In this document: positions 50,512-59,783 of the stretch, piece by piece
Layout of the letters: each line of letters opens with the position of its first letter
Position numbering within the stretch: the stretch's first letter is position 1
Made by a program: the position numbers and the translations under genes
The notes under the pieces: model-generated
Databases searched by the model: none
What the model was told of the DNA's origin: nothing
What the model saw: only the letters and a program-made list of their open reading frames with translations
Origin: Asticcacaulis sp.
Lineage (GTDB): Bacteria; Pseudomonadota; Alphaproteobacteria; Caulobacterales; Caulobacteraceae
DNA length: 64,000 bases
Assembly: GCA_024707255.1 (NCBI GenBank)
Contig: JANQAC010000002.1
Location: 304,001 to 368,000 of the forward strand
Direction of reading: 5' to 3'

Positions 50512-50988
50512 ATGAGCGATGTACAGAAGAAGGGCTGGTTTGCCTGCTTTGCCCAGGCGACGGCGACCCTGGCAGGGAGTGCGCCCGCCTTCGCCACGGC
50601 GATCGGCGTCGTTGTGGTCTGGGCGATCAGCGGGCCGTTGTTTCATTTCTCCGAGGTCTGGCAACTCGTCATCAATACCGGCACCACCATCGTGACCTTT
50701 CTCATGGTCTTCCTGGTGCAGAATGCCCAGAATCGCGACGGCAAGGTGATCCAGCTCAAGCTGGACGAGCTGATCCGCGCGGTGGAAACCGCCAATACCG
50801 CCTATATCGGCATGGACGATATGAGCGAAACCGAACTGGAAGCCCTGCGGGCGAAATACAGCCGGCTGGCAGAACGCGCGCGCAATCAGCGCTTTGAAAT
50901 GCCGAGGGGTGAAAAGCTGGCTCATGCTCGTGCCGAGGCGGCGGAAGAGATTGTCGCCCTGGCGGATGAACGCGTGGTCGGCCGGTAG
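50512..50988 (+). CDS. low-affinity iron permease-family membrane protein
   Basis: 158 residues. Two transmembrane helices (SAPAFATAIGVVVVWAIS; VWQLVINTGTTIVTFLMVFLVQ) are followed by the family's signature QNAQNRDGKVIQLKLDELI and a cytosolic helical tail. This matches the Fe_permease family (PF04120). A real role in iron uptake is doubtful for bacterial members. The ATG at 50512 is preferred over TTG at 50506. It stands just beyond the decayed segment. Confidence 0.85.
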   Translation: MSDVQKKGWFACFAQATATLAGSAPAFATAIGVVVVWAISGPLFHFSEVWQLVINTGTTIVTFLMVFLVQNAQNRDGKVIQLKLDELIRAVETANTAYIGMDDMSETELEALRAKYSRLAERARNQRFEMPRGEKLAHARAEAAEEIVALADERVVGR

Positions 50989-51042
50989 TTCTGCGAAACC
51001 CAGAATCAGCGCTATGGTGACCGCGCGTTTGCGGATCTGACC

Positions 51043-52418
51043 ATGACCTTTTCCAGCCTTGATGCCTGTCTCGATGCCCGTCTTGATGCCGGTCTGGCGC
51101 ACCTGCCGGTTCTGGATCACGCCCGCGGGGGAATGGTCTGTGGCCGATATCCGGGCGGCAGGGACTGCTGACGCACTTCAGGCGGCTATTGGATATGGTG
51201 CTGTGGCAGTGCGGCTGGCCGATCCGCTGAAACTGGCCCTGGCCGTTATCGCCCTTGACGGACAAGTGGAGCGCTTGCTGTTGTTGTCGAGCGATATGAG
51301 TGATGCTGAGGCGCGTGATTTGCTGGCGCAATTTGGCGGCGATGCCTTGCTGACGGATACGCTTTCCGAAAGTGGCCGAGACGGGCCGGAGATCATTTGG
51401 CGGAAGACGCCGAAACCCGGCAAAGGCGCGGATACGCCGCCGACGTCACGCGTCACGACCGAGTGGATATTTGCCACCTCCGGCACGACGGGCACGCCCA
51501 AGCTGGTGGCGCACAGCCTGGCCTCACTGACGCGGACAACGAAGCTGTTTACCGGCGCGCCCCGGCGCTGGGGGCAGATGTACAATATCGCCCGGTTCGC
51601 CGGCATTCAGGTGTTTCTTCAGGGGCTTACGGGCGGAAGCCTTCTGCTGCCGACGGCTGATACGGGACTGCCTGAGCAATTGGTTTTTCTGGCGGCGAAG
51701 GGTTGCACGGCGCTTTCGGCGACGCCCACCCTGTGGCGGAAGATACTGATGACGCCCGGTCACGAAGTCCTGCCGCTGGAACAGGTGACGCTTGGCGGTG
51801 AAATCGCCGATGGCGCCATCCTGTCCGCGCTGACCCGTACTTATCCGGCAGCGCGCGTGGTGCATATCTACGCCTCCACCGAAGCGGGAGCGGCTTTTTC
51901 CGTGCGTGACGGCCGGCCCGGATTTCCGGTCAGCTACCTGCACGATGCGCCGGGCGGCGTCCGGCTGAAGGTGGTTGACGGGCGCCTGTTCGTCCGGACG
52001 CGGAGCACGCGCGCCACCTATCTCAACCGGCAGGAAGCATTCGCCGACGCGGAGGGTTTTGTCGATACCGGCGACCGGGTGGAGATTGACGGTGATCGCT
52101 GCCTTTTTCTCGGCCGTGAAAACGGTGCGATCAATGTCGGCGGCAACAAGGTCTATCCGGAGGAGGTGGAACATGTCCTGCTGGCCCATCCGGCGGTCGA
52201 CCTGCGCGCGGGTTTCGGCGCGCAAAAGCCCGATCACCGGCCAGCTTGTCGTCGCCGAGGTCGCGGCGGCGCCGGGCGCCGATCCGGCCGCCTTGCCGGC
52301 GGCGCTCAAAACCTGGTGCGCGGACCGTCTGCCGCACTGGAAACGGCCAGCCATGATCCGTGTGGTGGCGCAACTGGCGGCTTCAGCCGGCGGCAAGATC
52401 GATCGGGCGCAGACCTGA
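51043..52418 (+). pseudogene. AMP-dependent synthetase/ligase, two frame breaks
   Basis: An adenylate-forming enzyme of about 457 residues if repaired. The N-terminus MTFSSLDACLDARLDAGLAH runs in one frame to DHARG. After the GGGGG run at 51127-51131 the next frame gives EWSVADIRAAG and the core motifs: A3 FATSGTTGTPKLV, A5 IYASTEAGAAF, A7-A8 GFVDTGDRVEI and FLGRENGAINVGGNKVYPEEVE. A second break near 52201-52212 moves the end (RKSPITGQLVVAEV to GGKIDRAQT) into the third frame. Both breaks fit single-base insertions. The substrate (aryl or fatty acid) is unknown. Ends one base from the convergent phytochrome gene. Confidence 0.78.
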
Positions 52419-52419
52419 T

Positions 52420-55119
52420 CTATTCGGCGATCTCGGAGTGCGGCGACAGATATTTGCTGACCATATGGTCGAGCTGCAAAGGCGTGAAGGGCTTGGAAAT
52501 ATAGTCATCCATGCCGGCATCCAGGCATTTTTGCCGGTCGCCCGCCAGGGCATTGGCGGTCACGCCAATAATGGCGATGTCCTGGATCAGTCCTGCCTTC
52601 TGGCCGTCCCGAATGCGGCGCGTGGCTTCATAACCGTCCATTTCCGGCATCTGAACGTCCATGAGTATCAGATCGAAGCTGTCGCGCGCCAGGGCATCGA
52701 GCGCTTCCTGGCCATTGTGGGCCACGGTGACCTTATAGCCCTGGTCTTCGAGCATGGCGACGGCGACAATGATATTGCCTTCGTAATCCTCGGCCAGCAG
52801 TATGTGACCACGGGCATCGCCTTGCGGCGCCGCTTCGGTCGTTTCGTCATTGGCGGCTTCGATCCGTGGCGCCGGCAGGGCTTCCAGCGGCAGGACGACG
52901 GTGAAGCGGCTGCCGAGGCCCTCGCGGCTTGAAACGGAAAGGGTGCCGCCCATCAGTTCGGTCAGTTGCTTGGTAATGGCCAGGCCCAGGCCGGTCCCGC
53001 CAAAGCGCCGCGAAATGCTCGGATCGGCCTGCATGAACTTGTCGAAGATGCGCTCGGACTGCTTGGGCGTCATGCCCATGCCGGAATCGACGACGTCAAT
53101 TATGATATTGCGTTTATCTTCACCGGCGATCTCACTGCGCACCAGGATATTGACGAAGCCTTCATCGGTAAACTTGACCGCGTTGCTGACGAGATTGGTC
53201 AATATCTGCTGGAGGCGCATGGTGTCGCCCATGACGTGCAGTTCTGCGCGCGGAGCGCATTTTATATTGAGCATCAGGTCCTTTTCGGATGCCCTGACGC
53301 TCATGATTGAGCCCACTTCGGAGACGATATCGGCGATATTAATCGGCGCCGATTCCAGCACCAGTTCATGACTTTCGATCTTGGCGACGTCGAGCAGGTC
53401 ATTGATCAGGTTGAGCAGTGAATCCGACGACAGGCGCAGGACGCTCAGCAGTTTCTTCTGTTTTTCATCGAGCGGCGCGCCGCGATCAAGCAGGGAGACA
53501 ATGCCGATGATGGCGTTCATCGGCGTGCGCAGTTCATGGCTCATATTGGCCAGGAATTCACTCTTGGCGACATTGGCGTGTTCGGCCGAGAGGCGTTCGC
53601 CTTCGAGCACGACCTGCACGATATTCTGCGCCGTTTCGATATCGTCACGGGTCCACGGTTTGCAGCGATGTTGGACAGTTTCCTTCCAGAGCTCGAAAGA
53701 GGCGCGCGGCATCAGCCGATATCCGGCCCTTGTCTTTTCGGGCACCTTTTCCGGCGCGCCGGCCCAGTTGACCTGCTGCTGTTCGGAGCCGCGGAACCAG
53801 ATGATGTAATCCTTCTTGGCGACGCTGATGGGCGCCGCCAGGAAACCGCCCCTGAGATGGCAGAGATCGGGGTGATCGACGCACGCCTTGTCGGCTTCCT
53901 GGGTGTGATAGATGCCGCTGGTCTGGTTCTGGACCCAGTCTGCCAGCTTATGGATTATCTCCTCGCGTGGCGTTTCGCCAAAACGCGGCAGCCGTTTGCG
54001 GGTCATGACGGCCATGCCGGTGGCGTTCAGGGCGCTGAGTGCCAGGGTCTGGCGGCCCTTCAGAAGCTCTTCGAGATTGAAATCGGTCTTGAGCCCGGCG
54101 GTCAGGCGTTCGACGATCAGGTTGCGTTTTTCCTGTTCCTGACGATCGCGCAGGCCCTCCATCGAAGACAGTTGCGCCGAGAATATATGCCCCATGATCT
54201 CGGAAACCATGCGGACGCGATAGGGGACATGGTAGCCGACATTGTGATGGCAGGCGACCAGACCCCAAAGCCTGCCATCCTGGATAATCGAGATCGACAT
54301 AGAGGCGGCCACACCCATATTGGCCAGGTATTGCACATGGATGGGCGAGACGCTGCGCAGCACGCTTAAGCTCATGTCCAGCGGCCGCTCGGTATCGGGA
54401 TGGACGGGCGGGATAATCGGCACCGGCGCGTAGGTTACATCCGCGATCTGGCGGATATAGTTGGTCATGTAGAGCCGGCGCGCCTGTTCGGGGATATCGG
54501 AGGCCGGAAAATGCAGGCCGCGATAGCTCGGCATGTATTCGGCCTTGTTTTCGCCGACCACCTCACCATTCCAGTTTTCATCGAACCGGTACAGCTTGAC
54601 GCGGTCGAAGCCGGTGAGCTCGCGGATTTTCAGCGTCACGAAATCGTAGAGATCGGGCAGGGTGGTGGCATTGCGCAGGCCGACGGCGAAATCGCGCAGT
54701 TCGTCATAGAAGAAGTCACGGACGACCGACTTCTTGTCGTCGACAATCTCAAGTTCGACGACGATATTGTTTTCCACCCGGTGCGCCACGGCATCGAACC
54801 ACATCTCGTCTATCTTGATTATGGTAGATTGGATCGGCATCAGGCTGCGTTCGACGACGATATGGCGAATCTGTTCGGCCTGTTCCCGGCCGATGATGTC
54901 GCCCAGGGTCTTGTGCAGGACCGTATCGACCGTCAGTTGCGGCAGCCAGCGCTGGACATTGTCCGACGCCTGGATGATGCGGTGTTCGTCGCCTTCCAGG
55001 ACGAACAACATGCCATAGGGCTGGATAGAGCCGGGGATATGGATCGGCTCGCGCGCGCATTCCTTCAGCGCCTCTTCCAACTCGGCATCACTCAGTTCTA
55101 TGCGGGGATCGAGGGTCAT
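52420..55119 (-). CDS. bphP: bacteriophytochrome hybrid histidine kinase
   Basis: 899 residues. PAS with the biliverdin-attachment cysteine C21 in ECAREPIHIPGSIQPYG (Tyr replaces the usual His of IQPHG). GAF contains PASDIP (D208), H261 and the CHHN block at 290-293. PHY has the tongue motif PRASF (471-475). HisKA follows with H528 in NMSHELRTPMNA, HATPase with SNAVKF, DSGMGM and GGTGLGLA, and a C-terminal receiver with D821 in ILMDVQMPEMDGY. A red/far-red light sensor that phosphorylates its own receiver. Its start overlaps the heme oxygenase stop (ATGA), which supplies the chromophore. Confidence 0.95.
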   Translation of the reverse strand: MTLDPRIELSDAELEEALKECAREPIHIPGSIQPYGMLFVLEGDEHRIIQASDNVQRWLPQLTVDTVLHKTLGDIIGREQAEQIRHIVVERSLMPIQSTIIKIDEMWFDAVAHRVENNIVVELEIVDDKKSVVRDFFYDELRDFAVGLRNATTLPDLYDFVTLKIRELTGFDRVKLYRFDENWNGEVVGENKAEYMPSYRGLHFPASDIPEQARRLYMTNYIRQIADVTYAPVPIIPPVHPDTERPLDMSLSVLRSVSPIHVQYLANMGVAASMSISIIQDGRLWGLVACHHNVGYHVPYRVRMVSEIMGHIFSAQLSSMEGLRDRQEQEKRNLIVERLTAGLKTDFNLEELLKGRQTLALSALNATGMAVMTRKRLPRFGETPREEIIHKLADWVQNQTSGIYHTQEADKACVDHPDLCHLRGGFLAAPISVAKKDYIIWFRGSEQQQVNWAGAPEKVPEKTRAGYRLMPRASFELWKETVQHRCKPWTRDDIETAQNIVQVVLEGERLSAEHANVAKSEFLANMSHELRTPMNAIIGIVSLLDRGAPLDEKQKKLLSVLRLSSDSLLNLINDLLDVAKIESHELVLESAPINIADIVSEVGSIMSVRASEKDLMLNIKCAPRAELHVMGDTMRLQQILTNLVSNAVKFTDEGFVNILVRSEIAGEDKRNIIIDVVDSGMGMTPKQSERIFDKFMQADPSISRRFGGTGLGLAITKQLTELMGGTLSVSSREGLGSRFTVVLPLEALPAPRIEAANDETTEAAPQGDARGHILLAEDYEGNIIVAVAMLEDQGYKVTVAHNGQEALDALARDSFDLILMDVQMPEMDGYEATRRIRDGQKAGLIQDIAIIGVTANALAGDRQKCLDAGMDDYISKPFTPLQLDHMVSKYLSPHSEIAE

Positions 55120-55721
55120 GACAGGTTTTCGGTCTTCAGGAGGTGAGAGGGTGTTTTCATGTCGTGGAAGGCGTCGCAGAACCAGGTCAGGGTCTCGAAG
55201 GCTCGCCGCGCGCTGGAGAGCACTTCGTCGGGATCGAGCGCATCGCCCAGGGCGTCGATATGGGCGGTGAATAGCTTCCAGTTGGGGCCGTTATCATGGC
55301 CGTAACCGGCGAAGAACCACTGATCGAGGCGGGGGATCAGGCCAAGATGCCGTTCCAGATGCCGGCTGATGACATGGCCGCCCAATGTAGAGCCCTGCTT
55401 GGTGTAGAGATAGCCGGCCAGTTTCGAGCGCGTATCGATCGGCGGGTGAACAAAGGGGATAAGTTGCGCCTGGCTGGCCAGGCCGTGCTGGGCCAGATCG
55501 CTGCCGAGCCAGGTCAGGACCGGGGCATTGGGTACGTCTTCGGGCCAGCCGGCCAGGCAGGCGGCCTCGGCGTGGCTGTAATAGGCTTCGAAAGCGAGCA
55601 GGATCCGGTGAAAGTCAGCCAGACTCAGCGAAGCATTGGACAGGCCGTTCAGCAGGGGATGCGTGTGAAGGGCTTCGTGTTGCGGACGGGTATGGCTTCG
55701 CAGGGCTTCGATAAGACGCAT
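55116..55721 (-). CDS. bphO: heme oxygenase (BphO type)
   Basis: 201 residues. Opens heme to biliverdin IX-alpha, the phytochrome chromophore, in the cytosol. The N-terminal RSHTRPQHEALHTHPL carries the likely axial histidine (H15). The distal helix region GYLYTKQGSTLGGHVISRHL with its GSTLGG is the family's conserved glycine helix. The 4-base overlap with bphP makes a two-gene operon. An AT-rich 70-base gap separates it from the PNPOx-GAF gene upstream. Confidence 0.92.
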   Translation of the reverse strand: MRLIEALRSHTRPQHEALHTHPLLNGLSNASLSLADFHRILLAFEAYYSHAEAACLAGWPEDVPNAPVLTWLGSDLAQHGLASQAQLIPFVHPPIDTRSKLAGYLYTKQGSTLGGHVISRHLERHLGLIPRLDQWFFAGYGHDNGPNWKLFTAHIDALGDALDPDEVLSSARRAFETLTWFCDAFHDMKTPSHLLKTENLS

Positions 55722-55791
55722 AAACTGAAGGGCTGAAACGGAGAAAATAGAATTCTTATCTCCAAATTTTTATAAAGAGGAAATGTGGAGA

Positions 55792-57138
55792 TTACGACAG
55801 GGCCGGTGCGGCGCCCACCACCTCGATATCCGGCAGGCCGTCGAATTCAAGCCGGACCTGACCGCGTTCGGGCCGGCAGAGGCGCAAAGGGCCGGCCTTT
55901 TCATCCAGCCGGCGGCGCAGCAGGATCAGGCGGGTTTCGAGATTGTCCTTGAAATCGGGCAGGCGAAGCGAAGTGTCACGGCGGATTTCCCGGTTGGAGA
56001 AGTCGCGCTGGCCGCTTTCGCTGAATTTTCTGACGAAATAGTACAGCAGCCGGCCGGGCACGCCGCGGATCAGATAGTCGTTGTCGATAAATACGCTGTC
56101 ATCGTGCATGAAATAACGAAAGCGGAACCGGCGGCTGTCGGTATGTGTCGCGGACGCTAAGTTTGCCGAAGGTTGGATCGTCTGGGCCTGAAGCTCCGCC
56201 AGCAGGAGGCAGGACGCCAGATGGTTGGCGATCAGGCTCAGGGCGGCTTCATCCTCGTGAGTAAAGGCGAAGGACAATTCCGACTCGACAAAGATGACGC
56301 CGCGCAGCCGTCCCTTGGCCAGCATGGGCACGGCCATCTGGCACTGGGGCGCCTCCAGGCCGGGCAGGGGGATTTGTGCGCTGTCGCCGGTGACAGCGCG
56401 GGCATAGCGGCGGGCGCGTGTCAGGTCGGCGATCAAGACGGGGCGCTTCGAGGCGGCGGTCATGCCGATAACGCCCGTGCCTACCGACACCTCGGCGCCC
56501 GTGCCGTACCGGTCATAGCCCCGGCTGGCCACCATGGTCAGGATTGTTTCATCCTCGTTCGGCAGCAGGACCATGAGATAACGGAAGGCCATCTCGTCGC
56601 GCAGGCCATCGAGCGCGGTATCCAGAATGGTGTCGCTGTCGGCTTCATGGCTGATGGCGGAAATGATGCGCGCGGCATGGCCGATGCGGTCACAGCGTGG
56701 ACGCGGTTCGGGCGCTGGCGTCAGCGGGGCCGCAGCCAGCACTTCGCGGATCTGCGTCACCCGGTAGATATCGGCGCTCTTCAGCTTCATCAGCCCTTCG
56801 TGGCCGCGCAGGTGGCTCATCACATCGAGATGGGTCGATATGCGCTCGAACACCTCGCCGCTGTCGCAGGACTGCTCGAACTGGAGATCGAGCAGGTGCT
56901 GTGCGCCGGACAGGGCATCGACCACCATCACGGTGGCCACGCCCAGCCGCCGGACATTGGCAGCCGTCTTGGAAAAGAACTGGTTGGACAGGGCGACGTG
57001 GGTTTCGTCTATATAATAGACGTGCGACAGGTAGGATATGTTCGGCATCCCGTCATCGTCGATCGTGCCGATGATCGAGGGGATCACGCCTTCAAAACTG
57101 TTGCGCAGGTCGCCGAGGCGGATAGCGGGCCGGGTCAT
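55792..57138 (-). CDS. PNPOx-GAF-winged-helix protein, putative one-component sensor
   Basis: 448 residues from the ATG at 57138, overlapping the upstream gene. Residues about 1-145 form a split-barrel flavin/PNPOx-like domain (GVIPSIIGTIDDDGMPNISYLSHVYYI). About 170-335 is a GAF domain (TILDTALDGLRDEMAFRYLMVLL, GVIGMTAASKRPVLIADL). The last 100 residues (LIRGVPGRLLYYFVRK, FSNREIRRD, DNLETRLILLRRRLDE) look like a winged helix-turn-helix. The combination suggests that flavin, heme or a small molecule is sensed and DNA bound. No catalytic residues can be assigned. The C-terminal call is by pattern only. Confidence 0.7.
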   Translation of the reverse strand: MTRPAIRLGDLRNSFEGVIPSIIGTIDDDGMPNISYLSHVYYIDETHVALSNQFFSKTAANVRRLGVATVMVVDALSGAQHLLDLQFEQSCDSGEVFERISTHLDVMSHLRGHEGLMKLKSADIYRVTQIREVLAAAPLTPAPEPRPRCDRIGHAARIISAISHEADSDTILDTALDGLRDEMAFRYLMVLLPNEDETILTMVASRGYDRYGTGAEVSVGTGVIGMTAASKRPVLIADLTRARRYARAVTGDSAQIPLPGLEAPQCQMAVPMLAKGRLRGVIFVESELSFAFTHEDEAALSLIANHLASCLLLAELQAQTIQPSANLASATHTDSRRFRFRYFMHDDSVFIDNDYLIRGVPGRLLYYFVRKFSESGQRDFSNREIRRDTSLRLPDFKDNLETRLILLRRRLDEKAGPLRLCRPERGQVRLEFDGLPDIEVVGAAPALS

Positions 57139-57617
57139 GCGGTCAGGCCCGCCAGGCGTTCGCCGGCATGGGGGCCGGGGCTTTGCAGGAAGACATCGCT
57201 GGGGTGGAAACCGATGCGCATGAGATCCCCGGCGCACAGGGAATGCGACAATTGCGCCCGCCGCACCTCCAGGGCCTCCATCAGGGCCAGCATCCGCTCG
57301 ACATAAAGCTGGCCGCGGGCCGCCTCAGCCTCGGTGGCGGGGGTGATATCCTCGATCACGCCCTTGATCTGGTAACACAGATAGTCCGTGGGACGCACGA
57401 AGGTGGCGGCGATCTTGCCGCCGGGCACGGCATTTTCAACAACATCCGGCCATTGGGCGCGACAGACGAATATGTCGATCAGGCCGGTGGCTTCATCATA
57501 AAGGGCGCCGGTGCCGCGGCCTATAGTGGCTCTGAAGCGCTGGTCGCGCGTCGAGACAACCATCATCACCGGCCCGGAAATGAAGTCCGCCAGTTCGCTG
57601 CTGATGAGTGTCGACAT
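57135..57617 (-). CDS. PNPOx-like split-barrel protein
   Basis: 160 residues from the ATG at 57617. Single pyridoxamine-phosphate-oxidase-like barrel: FISGPVMMVVSTRDQRFRATIGRGTG, GGKIAATFVRPTDYLCYQIKG, and the C-terminal MRIGFHPSDVFLQSPGPHAGE. Such proteins bind FMN, F420 or heme; which one is unclear here. It overlaps the PNPOx-GAF gene by 4 bases, and together they may work as a complex. True PNP oxidase (pdxH) is unlikely because the substrate-binding C-terminus is missing. Confidence 0.75.
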   Translation of the reverse strand: MSTLISSELADFISGPVMMVVSTRDQRFRATIGRGTGALYDEATGLIDIFVCRAQWPDVVENAVPGGKIAATFVRPTDYLCYQIKGVIEDITPATEAEAARGQLYVERMLALMEALEVRRAQLSHSLCAGDLMRIGFHPSDVFLQSPGPHAGERLAGLTA

Positions 57618-57776
57618 GTCCAAGACCGGATCCCCGAAAGGTTGCAGTCTAGCTGGTTAGGATAATTTTAGGAATAGGCGTCGCGGGCTAGGAACGATTT
57701 AGGAAGCACAAAAAGAACGGGACGGTTATTGGCTCGGTCAATCCGGATAACGCAATTATCAAACAGGAAGTCCCCC

Positions 57777-58499
57777 ATGAACCATACTCATTTTGTCCAG
57801 TCGATCCCCGATACGCTTGGGCGCTACGATATGTACGCCAATATTCACAAGGCGCTGCGCAAAGCCCAGTGCGAGATGCTGATCCGTCTGGGGCAGGCCG
57901 ATTTCGCCCATGATGACCTGGCGCCGCTGCTGGAAGACCTGCGCGACCTGTTTTCCTTCGGCAGTTCGCATATCTCGCATGAGGAAGTGCATATCCATCC
58001 GGCCATCGAACTGCGCGCGCCGGCCGCGACAACCGACCTGCAGCACCAGCATGACAGCCACCGACACAATTCCCGCCTGCTGGAAGAACTCATCAATGTC
58101 CTGCAGGACAGCGCGCCGGAAAAGCGCGAAGCGCTGGGACGCCGGCTGTACCTGGCCTACAGTGCCTTTATCGCCCACGATTTCGAGCACATGTTCGAGG
58201 AGGAAACCCTGAACAATGCCCGCCTGTGGGAGCTGTTCGATGATGGCGAACTCCATGCCATGGAGCGTGCCATTGTCGGCAGCCTGCCACCGCAGAAGGC
58301 CATGGCGGCCATGCGTCTGATGATTCCGGCGATCAGCCGCGACGAGCGGGTACGGTTGCTGGCCGGGATGAAGGAAAACGCCCCGAAGGAAGTCTTCGAG
58401 GCGGTGATGGAGCACGCGGCTCGTCCGACCCTGTGCCGTGAGGACTTCAGCAATCTCAGCCGTCGGCTGATGCTGACCCAGTGCGTGCCGGTCTATTAA
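57777..58499 (+). CDS. hemerythrin HHE-domain protein
   Basis: 240 residues from the ATG at 57777. Residues about 10-150 are a four-helix bundle rich in metal ligands: SHISHEEVHIHPAIE, LQHQHDSHRHNSRLLEEL and FIAHDFEHMFEEE provide the histidines and glutamates for a di-iron site. The C-terminal part (LPPQKAMAAMRLMIPAISRDERVRLLAGMK) resembles the extension of larger hemerythrin-like proteins. Bacterial members sense or buffer O2, NO or redox state. Divergent from the PNPOx genes, so a shared control region of about 160 bases is likely. Confidence 0.88.
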   Translation: MNHTHFVQSIPDTLGRYDMYANIHKALRKAQCEMLIRLGQADFAHDDLAPLLEDLRDLFSFGSSHISHEEVHIHPAIELRAPAATTDLQHQHDSHRHNSRLLEELINVLQDSAPEKREALGRRLYLAYSAFIAHDFEHMFEEETLNNARLWELFDDGELHAMERAIVGSLPPQKAMAAMRLMIPAISRDERVRLLAGMKENAPKEVFEAVMEHAARPTLCREDFSNLSRRLMLTQCVPVY

Positions 58500-58783
58500 G
58501 GCGCGGATTTAAGGGAGGCACGTTAAGGGCCTTGACCCCGAGGCGTGCTTCCTCTATAGCCCGCGGATCATTTTTGAGGTGCGCCCTTAAAAGCGCGTCC
58601 TGATCCGAAAAATATGCAGGGGCTGTGTCCCCGCCGTAACCTCCAAAGCGCAGGTTGCGGCTTTTGTGTTTGTTTCGGTTACGGCCTCCGGAATAAAAGC
58701 CGCTTGCCTTATGGGAAGCTCCTGAAACCTATGATCGCCCGGCCAAACGGCACAGGTCATAAAGAAGAAAGCCATCGAATCCG

Positions 58784-59155
58784 ATGCCCACAATTAACCA
58801 GTTGATCCGCAAGCCGCGCCATCCCAAGCCGGTTCGCAACAAGGTTCCGGCCCTGAAGGGCTGCCCGCAGCGCCGCGGCGTCTGCACTCGCGTCTATACG
58901 ACGACCCCGAAGAAGCCGAACTCCGCTCTGCGTAAGGTCGCCAAGGTCCGTCTGACCTCCGGCATCGAAGCCGTGTGCTACATCCCCGGTGAAGGCCACA
59001 ACCTGCAGGAACACTCCGTTGTTCTGATCCGCGGCGGCCGCGTTAAGGACCTTCCGGGCGTCCGTTACCACATCCTGCGCGGCGTGCTCGACACACAAGG
59101 CGTCAAGAACCGTAAGCAACGCCGTTCGCACTACGGCGCGAAGCGTCCTAAGTAA
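58784..59155 (+). CDS. rpsL: 30S ribosomal protein S12
   Basis: 123 residues. Starts [12 protein letters not shown]. The decoding-site lysines are wild type in [12 protein letters not shown] and [13 protein letters not shown], positions where changes give streptomycin resistance. First gene of the str operon. The 284 bases before it hold no gene and should contain the operon promoter; a possible stem (GGAGGCACG with CGTGCTTCC) near 58515-58553 may end the hemerythrin transcript. Confidence 0.97.
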   Translation: MPTINQLIRKPRHPKPVRNKVPALKGCPQRRGVCTRVYTTTPKKPNSALRKVAKVRLTSGIEAVCYIPGEGHNLQEHSVVLIRGGRVKDLPGVRYHILRGVLDTQGVKNRKQRRSHYGAKRPK

Positions 59156-59167
59156 GGAACAGAATAT

Positions 59168-59641
59168 ATGTCACGTCGTCACCGCGCAGAGAAGCGCGAC
59201 GTCCTGCCGGACCCCAAGTTCGGTGATCTGGTCGTCACCAAGTTCATGAACTACGTCATGTACGAAGGCAAAAAGGCTGTTGCTGAAAACATCATCTACG
59301 GCGCCTTCGACATCCTGGAAGCCAAGAAGAAGGACGCGACTGCTGTCGAGACCTTCCACACGGCCCTCGATAATGTTGCCCCTTCGATCGAAGTGCGTTC
59401 GCGCCGCGTCGGGGGTGCGACCTACCAGGTTCCGGTTGAAGTCCGTCCGGACCGCCGCCGCGCCCTGGCCATCCGCTGGCTGGTGAACGCCGCCCGCAAG
59501 CGTGGCGAAAACACCATGACGGAAAAGCTGGCTGCCGAACTGCTCGACGCCGCCAACAACCGCGGCACCGCTGTCAAGAAGCGTGAAGATACGCATAAGA
59601 TGGCCGAAGCTAACCGCGCCTTCTCGCACTACCGTTGGTAA
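59168..59641 (+). CDS. rpsG: 30S ribosomal protein S7
   Basis: 157 residues. [20 protein letters not shown], the RNA-binding region [25 protein letters not shown], and the C-terminus [10 protein letters not shown] are all typical. It lies 12 bases after rpsL and is co-transcribed. Two hairpins separate it from fusA. Confidence 0.97.
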   Translation: MSRRHRAEKRDVLPDPKFGDLVVTKFMNYVMYEGKKAVAENIIYGAFDILEAKKKDATAVETFHTALDNVAPSIEVRSRRVGGATYQVPVEVRPDRRRALAIRWLVNAARKRGENTMTEKLAAELLDAANNRGTAVKKREDTHKMAEANRAFSHYRW

Positions 59642-59650
59642 GAGCGATTT

Positions 59651-59728
59651 GACAGTGAGGGTTTGCGCCCTCGCTGTCGCAAAAATATTGCTTTTCGGCG
59701 CGGGCGGTTTGGTTTAAACCGCCCGCGC
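59651..59728 (+). promoter_or_regulatory. tandem hairpins between rpsG and fusA
   Basis: Stem 1: GACAGTGAGGG / CCCTCGCTGTC (59651-59678). Stem 2: GCGCGGGCGGTTT / AAACCGCCCGCGC (59698-59728) with a 5-base loop. Stem 1 is followed by an A-rich stretch rather than T. They could attenuate read-through or bind S7; role not shown. Confidence 0.6.
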
Positions 59729-59783
59729 TGTTTGCAATTATCCGAATTTTTTGAATCCGACCCGAAAGTTTTGAGGCTCCCCA

